From Bacillus horti (GTDB lineage Bacteria; Bacillota; Bacilli; Caldalkalibacillales; JCM-10596): a stretch of DNA of 64,000 nucleotides. The stretch lies in contig NZ_JAUSTY010000007.1 in the NCBI RefSeq assembly GCF_030813115.1, positions 124,001 through 188,000 of the forward strand, given 5' to 3'. The translations under genes and the position numbers were made by a program. Of this stretch, positions 1-7,249 are shown one piece after another. The notes under the pieces were generated by a model. That model was not told the DNA's origin and did no database searches. It was given only the letters and a program-made list of their open reading frames with translations. Every line of letters begins with the position of its first letter. Positions within the stretch are counted from its first letter, which is position 1.

Positions 1-765
1 ATGTCAATGACTGTATCCATGGCCATAGGACCCATTATCGGGGTATGGATGGTCCAAAGCTTCTCTTTTCAATATTTGATTATTGCAGCTTTTTGTTTAT
101 CTATTGCAGCTATTCTTATTGCCCTAGTGACTAAGGTTCCAATTTTACGAGCGGACAACAAAGGAAAAATAGTGTATTTCGATAAATCCATCCTATCCAT
201 ATCGGTAGCTATATTTTTCTTGGCTCTTACCTATGGGGGCATTACCACGTTTATGCCGCTGTTCGCCGAATCGATTCAAGTTAACCCAGGTACTTTCTTT
301 TTGATCTATGCCATTGCGCTGACCATCACCCGCCCTGTTGCAGGGAAGCTTGCGGATCGTTATAACGAAGGATCAATCATTATCCCGTCTTTACTCATCA
401 CAATCGTTGCTCTACTCCTCTTGAGTGTATCCAATGGATTACTAGGAGTTATTGTTTCTGCAATTCTGTATGGAATTGGGTTTGGATCAGCACAGCCCAT
501 ACTTCAAGCAGCCATTCTCAACCTAGTTTCTCCTACGAAAAAAGGAGTGGCCAATGCTTCCTTTTTCACGGCCATGGATTTAGGGATTGGGTTGGGATCA
601 ATCATACTCGGATTGGTTTCTCAGTACTTGGGTTACTCATTTTTATTTACTGTATGTGCTGTTTCCGGCTTCATTTCTTTGTTCATCTTCATAGTTTTTG
701 TTAGACGGGCATTACTGCGTAGAAAGGAGGAGGATAAAAACGAGAATCTTCATTTGACATCTTAA
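1..765 (+). CDS. MFS transporter, C-terminal part (cut by window start)
   Basis: Polytopic inner-membrane protein of the major facilitator superfamily, probably a drug or metabolite exporter. About eight hydrophobic segments are visible. The cytoplasmic loop RPVAGKLADRYNEG near residue 112 matches the MFS loop 8-9 motif (RxxGxxxDR). At 254 residues it is well short of the usual 390-420, and the first codons already lie in a membrane segment, so the true start is almost certainly upstream of the window. The substrate cannot be told. It is followed after 88 bp by an FMN reductase with its own operator-like palindrome, so co-transcription is uncertain. Confidence 0.85.
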   Translation: MSMTVSMAIGPIIGVWMVQSFSFQYLIIAAFCLSIAAILIALVTKVPILRADNKGKIVYFDKSILSISVAIFFLALTYGGITTFMPLFAESIQVNPGTFFLIYAIALTITRPVAGKLADRYNEGSIIIPSLLITIVALLLLSVSNGLLGVIVSAILYGIGFGSAQPILQAAILNLVSPTKKGVANASFFTAMDLGIGLGSIILGLVSQYLGYSFLFTVCAVSGFISLFIFIVFVRRALLRRKEEDKNENLHLTS

Positions 766-794
766 GTATCTTAAGTAGCCATTTTTTTGAATGA

Positions 795-820
795 AATGTT
801 AGTTATAAATATCTAACATT
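795..820. promoter_or_regulatory. Inverted repeat upstream of FMN reductase
   Basis: Perfect 8-bp inverted repeat AATGTTAG (795-802) / CTAACATT (813-820) with a 10-bp AT-rich spacer, ending 33 bp before the reductase start. The arrangement suits a dimeric regulator of the MarR/HxlR type; no cognate regulator is adjacent. It could also be a small RNA hairpin. Confidence 0.4.
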
Positions 821-853
821 ATTAAATCCACACCTTACAAGGAGGAAGCGACA

Positions 854-1402
854 ATGACAACCACTCTTTTACACATTGGAATTATTCTCGGCAGTTCACG
901 CCCAGGGAGAGTTAGCCCGCAAGTTGGGAATTGGATCAAGGCAATTGCCGATCAACGCGGGGATGCAAAGTATGAAATAGTAGATCTTGTAGACTACAAC
1001 CTACCGTTTTTTGGAGACCTAACTGGCGAGCAGCAAGTTTCGGCTTGGGCTAAGAAAATATCCAGTTTGGACGGATTTGTCTTCGTTACAGCTGAATACA
1101 ATCACAGCATCACAGGGGTATTAAAAAATGCACTTGATTCAGCACGAACGGAATGGTACAACAAAGCGGCTGGTATTGTCAGCTATGGTTCCTCAGGTGG
1201 AACACGAGCAGCTGAACATTTACGTGGAATACTTGCGGAATTACAAGTGGCGGATGTTCGCACACACCCCGCACTAAATTTATTTACAGATTTTGAAAAC
1301 TATACGGTTTTTAAACCTTCAGATTTACACATTGCACATGTGAATGACATGTTGAATCAAGTAATTAGTTGGTCAAACGCATTAAAGTCGGTTCGTAGCT
1401 AA
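854..1402 (+). CDS. NADPH-dependent FMN reductase family protein
   Basis: Cytoplasmic flavodoxin-fold reductase that should transfer electrons from NAD(P)H through FMN to quinones, azo dyes or chromate-like acceptors. The phosphate-binding loop GSSRPGR lies at residues 13-19. The family motif for flavin contact (TAEYNHSITGVLKNALD) is at about 79-95 and the glycine-rich SYGSSGG turn follows near 115. The length of 182 residues is normal for the family. A strong AAGGAGGAAG ribosome site (839-848) fixes the ATG at 854. The gene sits alone, with a palindrome upstream and a hairpin downstream. The physiological acceptor is unknown. Confidence 0.9.
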   Translation: MTTTLLHIGIILGSSRPGRVSPQVGNWIKAIADQRGDAKYEIVDLVDYNLPFFGDLTGEQQVSAWAKKISSLDGFVFVTAEYNHSITGVLKNALDSARTEWYNKAAGIVSYGSSGGTRAAEHLRGILAELQVADVRTHPALNLFTDFENYTVFKPSDLHIAHVNDMLNQVISWSNALKSVRS

Positions 1403-1425
1403 TGGGTCACGATTTGTAAAAGGCA

Positions 1426-1460
1426 ACAAGCTCTTCCCTATAAGATGAGGAAGAGCTTGT
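1426..1460 (+). terminator. Hairpin terminator after FMN reductase
   Basis: Perfect 12-bp stem ACAAGCTCTTCC (1426-1437) / GGAAGAGCTTGT (1449-1460) with an 11-nt loop, starting 23 bp after the stop codon. It lacks a clear U-tract, so termination may be partial. The rest of 1461-1630 shows no coding or structural signal. Confidence 0.6.
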
Positions 1461-1639
1461 GATTTATCCCGTAATTGATATCGAAATACACTCGACGTTT
1501 GAAATTTGTGCAGAAAGTCACCCAATTAATGAACACATAGTAATTTAGTAATTAAAATAGTTCGGGTTCGGGGATCTCTTGCCAACGGCGTAAAGTAGAA
1601 GCTTAATAGCCCTTGTTAAAAAAAGCGGTTAAGATTTTG

Positions 1640-1695
1640 TTGACTATTAACCCCGAGATGCGTATAATTTGAATGAATAAAAAATATATTCATTC
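1640..1695 (+). promoter_or_regulatory. Sigma-A promoter with TetR-type operator
   Basis: A near-perfect sigma-A promoter: TTGACT (1640-1645), 17-bp spacer, TATAAT (1663-1668). Two bases after the -10 begins a 25-bp palindrome, GAATGAATA-N7-TATTCATTC (1671-1695), over the transcription start and just before the ribosome site. The same arms recur at 2346-2370 upstream of the next operon. This indicates autorepression by the TetR protein encoded immediately downstream. Confidence 0.85.
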
Positions 1696-1709
1696 AAGAA
1701 ATTAAGGAG

Positions 1710-2303
1710 GTGATTGACCTGAATCAGTCAGATAAACGTCAACTGCTCTTTGATGCAGCGCGTGAGCTTTTTTTGGAGCAAGGGTTCAAGAAAACCAACG
1801 TCGCGGCGATCACAGAACGTGCCAACGTAGCCGTGGGTACATTCTATAAGTATTTTGCCTCAAAGGAACAAATTTTCTATGAGGTTTATCAAGCTGAAAA
1901 TGAAAAGGCAAAGCGGAAGATTGTGGCTCGAATCGACGCCGATCAATCCCCGAAGGAAGTGGTGAAACAGTTTTTGCAAGAGATTATTCGCACGAGTGAA
2001 CAGAATGCGATCCTTGCCGAATGGTACCGCAATACGGAGGCCAGTCAAGTGCTCATGAACTACAATCAAGAATGTGACGTTCAAAAAAACAGCTTCGTAT
2101 ACCGATTTTTGCTAGACAATATCGAACGTTGGCGGTCTTCCGGACAATTCCGTCGGGATATCGATGCGAACACGATCCTAGCGCTGTTCAATGTTTTAGT
2201 ACTCCTGGATAACCATAAGGAAGAAATCGGTCATGAGCATTTTCCGCAGGTGCTGGAATTATTGGCGGAGATGATTATTGACGGGCTGACTGCGTCATCG
2301 TAA
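1710..2303 (+). CDS. TetR/AcrR family transcriptional repressor
   Basis: DNA-binding repressor expected to control the ABC exporter downstream. The N-terminal HTH spans about residues 10-55, with the typical core AITERANVAVGTFYKYFASK; the all-alpha C-terminal ligand domain is variable. Start choice is a problem. The GTG at 1710 overlaps the last base of the AAGGAGG ribosome site (1704-1710), so translation more likely begins at the in-frame CTG at 1719 (8-nt spacing) and removes three residues. Identical palindromes in front of this gene and the next operon support autoregulation plus control of drrAB. The inducer is unknown. Base composition is richer in G+C than the neighbours. Confidence 0.9.
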   Translation: MIDLNQSDKRQLLFDAARELFLEQGFKKTNVAAITERANVAVGTFYKYFASKEQIFYEVYQAENEKAKRKIVARIDADQSPKEVVKQFLQEIIRTSEQNAILAEWYRNTEASQVLMNYNQECDVQKNSFVYRFLLDNIERWRSSGQFRRDIDANTILALFNVLVLLDNHKEEIGHEHFPQVLELLAEMIIDGLTASS

Positions 2304-2307
2304 AAAA

Positions 2308-2335
2308 CGCCACCTGAAGCGTGGCGAATTCTTTT
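2308..2335 (+). terminator. Short terminator after tetR
   Basis: Stem CGCCAC (2308-2313) / GTGGCG (2321-2326) with a 7-nt loop, followed by AATTCTTTT and preceded by an A-run, so it may act in both directions. It separates tetR from the second operator and promoter. Confidence 0.6.
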
Positions 2336-2370
2336 GACTAATAATGAATGAATAAAAATTTTATTCATTC
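2334..2370 (+). promoter_or_regulatory. Second TetR operator, upstream of exporter operon
   Basis: Palindrome GAATGAATAA (2346-2355), AAATT, TTATTCATTC (2361-2370), sharing the arms of the tetR operator at 1671-1695. A -35-like TTGACT lies at 2334-2339, and the palindrome overlaps where the spacer and -10 should be, so bound repressor would block polymerase directly. Confidence 0.8.
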
Positions 2371-2435
2371 AAAAGTGAGGTGCCGACATGCAAAAGGAAA
2401 CGAACAAAAACATGCAACAAAAAGGAGGACGTTCA

Positions 2436-2753
2436 ATGGGACTGCAAATTTTGGGCTGGTCGATGGTGGTGATTGGAGCGATCCTTGTCATTTGGGGCTT
2501 TTATGAGTATCCGGCAAGCGAATGGTGGGGGAACGGTTTCCTCAATTACGCCGTCAGCGGCATGGCACTAATTGCAGGTGGGTTGGCCATTCTTAAGATC
2601 TCTGCTCTGCTGACCGTTGTCGCAATCATCATTGCAGCACTGCTTTTAGCCGTTTATATATGGAATATGCAATTGGACTTCTTTTCCGCACTGCTCAGTT
2701 ATGTCTTGACTGCTGCTCTTACGACCTGGTTGGTGAGTTTGCTGCTTAGATAA
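2436..2753 (+). CDS. Small membrane protein in exporter operon
   Basis: Unrecognised hydrophobic protein of 105 residues with about four predicted membrane spans and almost no soluble part. The start at 2436 is chosen because AAAGGAGG lies 7 nt upstream. An earlier ATG at 2388 would add a hydrophilic 16-residue tail with a weaker ribosome site. It sits between the TetR operator and the drrA-like gene (30-bp gap), so it is the first gene of the operon. It may be an accessory membrane component of the exporter or an independent stress protein; no catalytic motif is visible. Confidence 0.75.
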   Translation: MGLQILGWSMVVIGAILVIWGFYEYPASEWWGNGFLNYAVSGMALIAGGLAILKISALLTVVAIIIAALLLAVYIWNMQLDFFSALLSYVLTAALTTWLVSLLLR

Positions 2754-2783
2754 TGGTTAAAAAAAACGGAGGTGTTGATTTTG

Positions 2784-3758
2784 ATGAACGATTCAGGTGT
2801 CGAATTGGCCATAGAGGCAAAGGGCTTGGTAAAAGTATTTGGTAATAACCGGGTGGTAGATGGTGTGGATCTGGCTATACCCAAAGGGTCTGTCTATGGA
2901 TTCTTGGGTCATAATGGAGCCGGGAAAACGACAACGATCCGCATGCTGTCAACATTGCTGCCCATGGATGGCGGCACCGTGAAAGTGTTTGGTCATGATT
3001 TGGCTAGGGAGCCGCATGAGGTCAGGGGTCAAATCAGCTTGGCGGGTCAGTACGCATCGCTTGATGAAGATTTGACCGGTTACGAAAATCTGGTTATGAT
3101 CGCCAGGTTGGTGGGGTATTCTCGAAAAAGAGCCAAAATGCGTGCGCAGGAATTGCTTCGCGTATTCGGGCTGGAGGAAGCGGCTAAGCGCCAGGTGAAA
3201 ACCTACTCCGGAGGCATGAGACGTCGGATTGATATCGCGGGGAGTATCGTGGTCACACCACGCATCCTTTTTCTCGATGAACCGACGACAGGTCTGGATC
3301 CAGAAAGCCGTAACCAGGTATGGGAGATTGTTCGTGCCCTGGCCAGCGTTGGAACAACAGTGTTGCTAACAACGCAATATTTAGAGGAGGCGGATCGCTT
3401 GGCAGACCGCATCGCCGTCATGAAACAGGGCAGGATCATTGCCGAAGGAACGAGCAATGAATTGAAATCGTCCGTTGGAAGCAGCATATTGCACATTCGT
3501 CTCGTGCATGAGGAGGAATCAGAGCGAGCCAAAGAGATGCTTTCCGATAAGGTTGCCTCCCCCGTTCGGAGCACCTCGGACCCTTGTGAGCTGTTCGTGC
3601 AGGTCACGGATCCCGTGTTGGTCGCTGAGGGGCTTAGGGCGCTTGGGAATGCAAATATCGGTATACATGAACATTCCTATGGTCAGCCCAGCCTTGACGA
3701 AGTTTTCCTGACATTAACACGCCGATCATCCGTTGAACAGTCCGGTGCTGAGGAGTGA
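2784..3758 (+). CDS. DrrA-type ABC exporter ATP-binding protein
   Basis: ATPase subunit of an ABC-2 type drug exporter of the daunorubicin-resistance (DrrA) family. The Walker A motif GHNGAGKTTT is near residue 43, the signature YSGGMRRRIDIA near 139, and Walker B RILFLDEPTTGLDP near 160. The switch position reads LLTTQYLEEAD, with Gln replacing His, as is usual in DrrA proteins. The family's C-terminal region follows. The start is set at ATG 2784 behind ACGGAGGTG; GTG 2772 overlaps that site. Its end lies just before the permease start, so the pair is translationally linked. The transported drug cannot be predicted. Confidence 0.93.
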   Translation: MNDSGVELAIEAKGLVKVFGNNRVVDGVDLAIPKGSVYGFLGHNGAGKTTTIRMLSTLLPMDGGTVKVFGHDLAREPHEVRGQISLAGQYASLDEDLTGYENLVMIARLVGYSRKRAKMRAQELLRVFGLEEAAKRQVKTYSGGMRRRIDIAGSIVVTPRILFLDEPTTGLDPESRNQVWEIVRALASVGTTVLLTTQYLEEADRLADRIAVMKQGRIIAEGTSNELKSSVGSSILHIRLVHEEESERAKEMLSDKVASPVRSTSDPCELFVQVTDPVLVAEGLRALGNANIGIHEHSYGQPSLDEVFLTLTRRSSVEQSGAEE

Positions 3759-3763
3759 GTACA

Positions 3764-4603
3764 ATGAAGACCATGACGAATAAGACGGATGGCGGTGGTG
3801 ATCAGACACTTTATGATGTGCTGCGTTCAGGTGAACAGGCCGGACGTGCCAATGCGCTGTCTTCGTCGTTGACGTTCGGCTGGAGATCTATGCTGCGTAT
3901 CAAGCATTTACCTGAACAGCTCTTTGATGTAACCGTCTTTCCTGTTGTGTTGTTAATTATGTTCACCTACTTGTTCGGAGGTGCCATCGCTGGCTCATCG
4001 ACGGACTATTTGCAATTTCTTTTGCCCGGTCTGCTGGCCATGACGGTGGCGATGCTTACGATGTATACCGGCGTGGAATTGAACAGGGACATAGAGAAGG
4101 GGGTATTCGACCGTTTCCGCACGTTGCCGATCTGGCTGCCTTCCCCTCTTGTGGGAGCTTTGCTGACTGATACGGTTCGATCCATGATCGCAATCACGAC
4201 GACGCTTGTACTCGGTCTCATCCTCGGTTTTCGTCTGGATGGTGGCCTGGTCGGCGCGCTGACAGCCTTGGTGCTGCTCTTGATCTTCTCATTCAGTTTG
4301 TCCTGGATATGGACTACGCTCGCCTTGATCATGCGCTCGGAGAAATCACTAATTACGGTCAGCACGATGGTGATCGTGCCCTTGACATTCATCAGCAATG
4401 TCCTCGTTGAACCGGAGACACTGCCCATCTGGTTGCATGGATTTGTGGACGTCAACCCCATTTCTATCTTGGTAAGTGCCCTCCGCGGTGCACTGAACGG
4501 TCTTTTGACCTGGGAGCAGGTGGGCTGGCTGCTGATTGCTTCGGTGATCATAATCGCTGTTTTTGCACCGCTGACCATGTATTTGTATCGCAATAAAAAA
4601 TAG
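3764..4603 (+). CDS. DrrB-type ABC-2 permease
   Basis: Membrane subunit paired with the preceding ATPase to form a drug exporter. About six hydrophobic segments follow a hydrophilic cytoplasmic N-terminus of roughly 45 residues. The region around NRDIEKGVFDRFRTLPI matches the conserved cytoplasmic loop of ABC-2 permeases. ATG 3764 is chosen because AGGAG (3751-3755) lies 8 nt upstream; the GTG at 3755 overlaps this site. The ribosome site lies inside the last codons of the ATPase gene. A perfect hairpin terminator follows 15 bp after the stop, ending the operon. Confidence 0.92.
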   Translation: MKTMTNKTDGGGDQTLYDVLRSGEQAGRANALSSSLTFGWRSMLRIKHLPEQLFDVTVFPVVLLIMFTYLFGGAIAGSSTDYLQFLLPGLLAMTVAMLTMYTGVELNRDIEKGVFDRFRTLPIWLPSPLVGALLTDTVRSMIAITTTLVLGLILGFRLDGGLVGALTALVLLLIFSFSLSWIWTTLALIMRSEKSLITVSTMVIVPLTFISNVLVEPETLPIWLHGFVDVNPISILVSALRGALNGLLTWEQVGWLLIASVIIIAVFAPLTMYLYRNKK

Positions 4604-4618
4604 GAGATCATCATCGTA

Positions 4619-4652
4619 GAGATCACCATCACCGATGGTGATCTCGATATTT
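4619..4652 (+). terminator. Strong terminator ending the drrAB operon
   Basis: Perfect 12-bp stem GAGATCACCATC (4619-4630) / GATGGTGATCTC (4634-4645) with a 3-nt loop and a short T-rich tail. The group II intron-like remnant starts directly after the tail, the insertion preference known for class C bacterial introns. Confidence 0.85.
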
Positions 4653-4715
4653 GTGCGCCCGGCATGGGTGCTATCTCTAGGGTTCAAGTCCCGAATAGCG
4701 AAGGCAGTAGTAAGT
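4653..4715 (+). mobile_element. Group II intron 5'-end remnant
   Basis: The segment begins GTGCGCCCGGCATGGGTG and continues with TAGGGTTCAAGTCCCGA inside a GCTAT/ATAGC helix, then GAAGGCAGTAGTAA. From memory this matches the conserved start of bacterial group II introns (GUGYG 5' end and early domain I). The rest of the intron, its reverse transcriptase ORF and domain V are missing. The location directly after an intrinsic terminator is typical of class C introns. The identification rests on recall of the consensus, not on a search. Confidence 0.6.
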
Positions 4716-4740
4716 CAAACTTATGCTTTCCGCTCAAGTA

Positions 4741-4777
4741 AAGAAAGGACAGGCGTGCCCGCCCTGTCCTTTCTTAA
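4741..4777. terminator. Bidirectional hairpin terminator
   Basis: A 13-bp stem AAGAAAGGACAGG (4741-4753) / CCTGTCCTTTCTT (4763-4775), with A-rich and T-rich ends that let it work on both strands. It lies between the intron remnant and the converging aldo/keto reductase fragment. Confidence 0.7.
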
Positions 4778-4820
4778 TAGATATGAGTAAACTCCTGATT
4801 AGTTTACAGTTCGATTAAGG

Positions 4821-5039
4821 TTACAGATCCACTTTCAAGGTGCCCAGCAACTTGGCGAATTTCGGATCATGGTACGACATGAAAAGAGTTTCTCGCGTAT
4901 CAAGGGTAGAAATTTGTTTGATGTCGCCCGCGCTTAATTCAAAATCAAAGATGTCAAAGTTTTCGACAATCCGCTCCTTGTGTACCGATTTTGGAATAAC
5001 AACGATCCCACGTTGGACAAGCCAGCGCAATTTAACTTT
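4821..5039 (-). pseudogene. Aldo/keto reductase, C-terminal fragment
   Basis: The reading frame encodes about 70 residues matching the C-terminus of aldo/keto reductases: [16 protein letters not shown], then [16 protein letters not shown] and an LDTRETLF segment. The family normally has about 270-280 residues, so the N-terminal three quarters, including the catalytic Asp-Tyr-Lys-His set, is absent. A stop codon lies in frame just upstream (5040-5042) and no ribosome site is seen. This is a gene remnant at the edge of the drr island. Confidence 0.8.
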
Positions 5040-5137
5040 TCAATAAATTGAATTGGGCGTTTTTACATTTTTATTCTACATATTATGTTGCAGAGTCAAA
5101 AGAGCTGAGGCGAAAATTCAGCATATTTTTTGCTGCA

Positions 5138-5344
5138 TTAGTTATCGTTACTGTCTTTATTTTTTTCTTTATACACCTTATAAAACTTGATGAAAAAAAT
5201 GAGGAATATCCAAGGGAGAATGTAGGTTGTAATAAATTTAAATAATATAATGACCTCGCTGTCCGTCCTTAAGAAATAAAGCAATGCTATGATAAAAAAT
5301 ACGCCCAAAATAGTGGAGACTATTGAATAATACATATTCTTCAT
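5138..5344 (-). CDS. Small two-span membrane protein
   Basis: Unrecognised protein of 68 residues with two hydrophobic segments and a lysine-rich C-terminus. The start is placed at the ATG at 5344 because GGAGGTC lies 6 nt upstream; the longer reading begins inside that ribosome site. No partner gene is on the same strand. The opposite strand also has an open frame here, but with poorer initiation signals. Confidence 0.5.
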   Translation of the reverse strand: MKNMYYSIVSTILGVFFIIALLYFLRTDSEVIILFKFITTYILPWIFLIFFIKFYKVYKEKNKDSNDN

Positions 5345-5591
5345 AAGTAGGACCTCCATTTCTTCAGCTAATTAAAGCATTTCTCCATAAGGGGTTTAAT
5401 CCCTTTTTTAATTCCAAATCACCCAAAATTTATTCCTACTTTGTCTAATCTAGGAGAAATCAATGACTAGAGTCACTTGTCCACATATTTCTATAGTGAG
5501 AAGATAAAATAGCGGTTTGGAAATACCCACCCTCTATTTTAATTTTAACCATAATCTTAGTTCTAGCTAAATTCAGAAAGGAGTGGGGAAT

Positions 5592-6254
5592 ATGTCTAGA
5601 ATGCACTCTAAACAAACTAACTTACTAATTATCTTGTCACCACTTGTCATTATTCTATGTGGCTTTATCATAGCAACACTATTTACTCCTATCTTAGGGG
5701 GCTGGAGTTGGGTACCTTTAGCCATTACCTACTGGACTCTAATGGCTACTATGGTAATACGTTTTGGCGGAAAAAAAGCATTAATGACTTGGTTCAGTAG
5801 ACCAATCGGAAAGAAAAGCTGGCTTCTTATAGGAATCTTTATTGGCTTTATACCTATATTAGGGATTTTAATGTTCAATATTGAGCTACTAGCCCAATAC
5901 CCTTGGCTAACACTCTTTTGGTTATTATTTGCCTTCATTAATCCTTGGTTTGAGCAAAGCTACTGGCGAGGTCTACTATTAGATGCTGGTGGGAAGTGGC
6001 CTCAATGGCTAATCATTTCCTATTCCACTGTTTTGTTTGCCCTGAGTCATCCCATCATGTGGGGTGTTTTTTCAATCGGAAATCGCTCCTATGAATCATT
6101 TGCTGCCCTTCTATTGATGGGTGTCGTCTGGTGTCTCATTCGCATAAAAACCAAAAGCTTACGTTGGTCTTTACTCTCTCATGTTTTAGTAGATATAGGG
6201 AATATGTCTATATTCGTCTTTATGAATATTTACATCCCTCCTCAGCATTTTTAG
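5592..6254 (+). CDS. CPBP-family membrane protein with altered catalytic motif
   Basis: Polytopic protein of 220 residues with the layout of CPBP (Abi) intramembrane proteases, which in Gram-positives process peptides or confer bacteriocin self-immunity. Motif 1 reads FEQSYWRG, with EQ in place of the usual EE before xxxR. Motif 2 is FALSHPI and motif 3 SHVLVDIGN. The glutamate-to-glutamine change could reduce or alter protease activity. ATG 5592 is chosen behind AAAGGAG (5577-5583). It is monocistronic, with a strong terminator 50 bp downstream. The substrate is unknown. Confidence 0.75.
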   Translation: MSRMHSKQTNLLIILSPLVIILCGFIIATLFTPILGGWSWVPLAITYWTLMATMVIRFGGKKALMTWFSRPIGKKSWLLIGIFIGFIPILGILMFNIELLAQYPWLTLFWLLFAFINPWFEQSYWRGLLLDAGGKWPQWLIISYSTVLFALSHPIMWGVFSIGNRSYESFAALLLMGVVWCLIRIKTKSLRWSLLSHVLVDIGNMSIFVFMNIYIPPQHF

Positions 6255-6303
6255 AAATTGATCCCCTCGAATTTTATCTAGAAATCAGTGAGTAGCTTTT
6301 TGT

Positions 6304-6333
6304 GCCCTTCTATATTCTTAGAAGGGCTTTTTT
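6304..6333 (+). terminator. Terminator after CPBP-like gene
   Basis: Stem GCCCTTCTA (6304-6312) / TAGAAGGGC (6319-6327) followed by six T residues. Confidence 0.9.
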
Positions 6334-6463
6334 GCGTCTGGCAATGACTTAAGTCTGTAGGAAATACATAAATGACTTCTAAATAAGGGTTAATTACTTA
6401 GTATATAAAAATTTAAAGGATTATTACTTGAATGGAACTTAATAACTTACCTTGAAAGAGGAC

Positions 6464-6497
6464 TTGACTTTAATTGATTATATACTTAGTATATAAT
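6464..6497 (+). promoter_or_regulatory. Promoter and PadR-type operator of ABC operon
   Basis: TTGACT (6464-6469), 17-bp spacer and TAGTAT (6487-6492) form a sigma-A promoter. A perfect 7-3-7 palindrome TATATAC-TTA-GTATATA (6479-6495) covers the -10. Its right half, ACTTAGTATATAA, is repeated at 6396-6408. The regulator is probably the PadR protein encoded at the end of the operon, giving autoregulation. Confidence 0.7.
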
Positions 6498-6529
6498 AGT
6501 CAACGTAAGAAATAGGAGGAACAGATAAA

Positions 6530-7249
6530 ATGATTAAAGTCAGTGATCTAAAGAAAGAGTTTATACAAGGACAAGAAAGAACAGAAGTGTTAAAAGGTGT
6601 TGATTTGACCATCGAAGAAGGAGAATTCGTAGCGATTATGGGGCCAAGTGGTTCTGGAAAAAGTACATTACTCCAGCTTCTAGGTGGCCTTGATGTACCT
6701 ACGGCAGGTAATATAGTAATCAACCAGCAACAGTTAGCTCAGATGAAGGAAAAGGAAAGAACGATATTCCGTAGAAAATATATAGGGTTTATTTTTCAAA
6801 ACTATCAGCTCCTACCCACGTTAACGGTAGAGGAGAATGTAGCTTTTCCTTTGCATGCCGATGGGAGCCTGACCAAAGAGAAGAATCAGATGATTTTAGA
6901 ATTACTAGATTCTGTTGGACTAAAAGGACTTGGTCGAAAGAGAGCTAATTTGTTAAGTGGTGGTCAGCAACAACGGGTAGCTATTGCTAGGGCGCTAGTT
7001 AATAATCCTGCTGTTCTATTGGCCGATGAGCCAACAGGGAATTTAGATCGAAATAAAGCGGAAGAAATCCTCGTTCTCATGTCCAAATTTAACAGAGAAA
7101 ACAAACAAACAACAATTATGGTTACACATGATATGTTCGCAGCTGGGTTTGCTGATCGAATCATTCTTTTTAAAGATGGGGTCATTGATCAAGTGATAGC
7201 TAGAAAGGATAATGATTATGCTCAATATGTGGCGAATTTCATGGCGTAG
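6530..7249 (+). CDS. ABC transporter ATP-binding protein (LolD/MacB type)
   Basis: ATPase of 239 residues in the MacB/LolD/FtsE-like branch, which drives mechanotransmission-type permeases for lipoproteins, peptides or antibiotics. Walker A is GPSGSGKST near residue 38, signature LSGGQQQRVAIARAL near 143, Walker B VLLADEPTGNLD near 165, and switch VTHD near 199. SD AGGAGGA lies before ATG 6530. The permease start overlaps its end by about 38 nt, so subunits are translationally coupled, and a PadR regulator follows. The substrate is unknown; antimicrobial-peptide resistance is a reasonable guess from family context. Confidence 0.93.
   Translation: MIKVSDLKKEFIQGQERTEVLKGVDLTIEEGEFVAIMGPSGSGKSTLLQLLGGLDVPTAGNIVINQQQLAQMKEKERTIFRRKYIGFIFQNYQLLPTLTVEENVAFPLHADGSLTKEKNQMILELLDSVGLKGLGRKRANLLSGGQQQRVAIARALVNNPAVLLADEPTGNLDRNKAEEILVLMSKFNRENKQTTIMVTHDMFAAGFADRIILFKDGVIDQVIARKDNDYAQYVANFMA

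Noticed and set aside
4006-4687. Long minus-strand open frames opposite the exporter permease
   Set aside because: They lie antisense to a gene with clear membrane segments and motifs and have no ribosome site or family signature.
4675-4700. GGTTCAAGTCC motif like a tRNA T-loop
   Set aside because: No acceptor, D or anticodon stems fit; the whole segment matches the start of a group II intron better.
5048-5245. Plus-strand frame overlapping the small minus-strand membrane protein
   Set aside because: No ribosome site; the minus-strand frame has a good GGAGG and two membrane segments.
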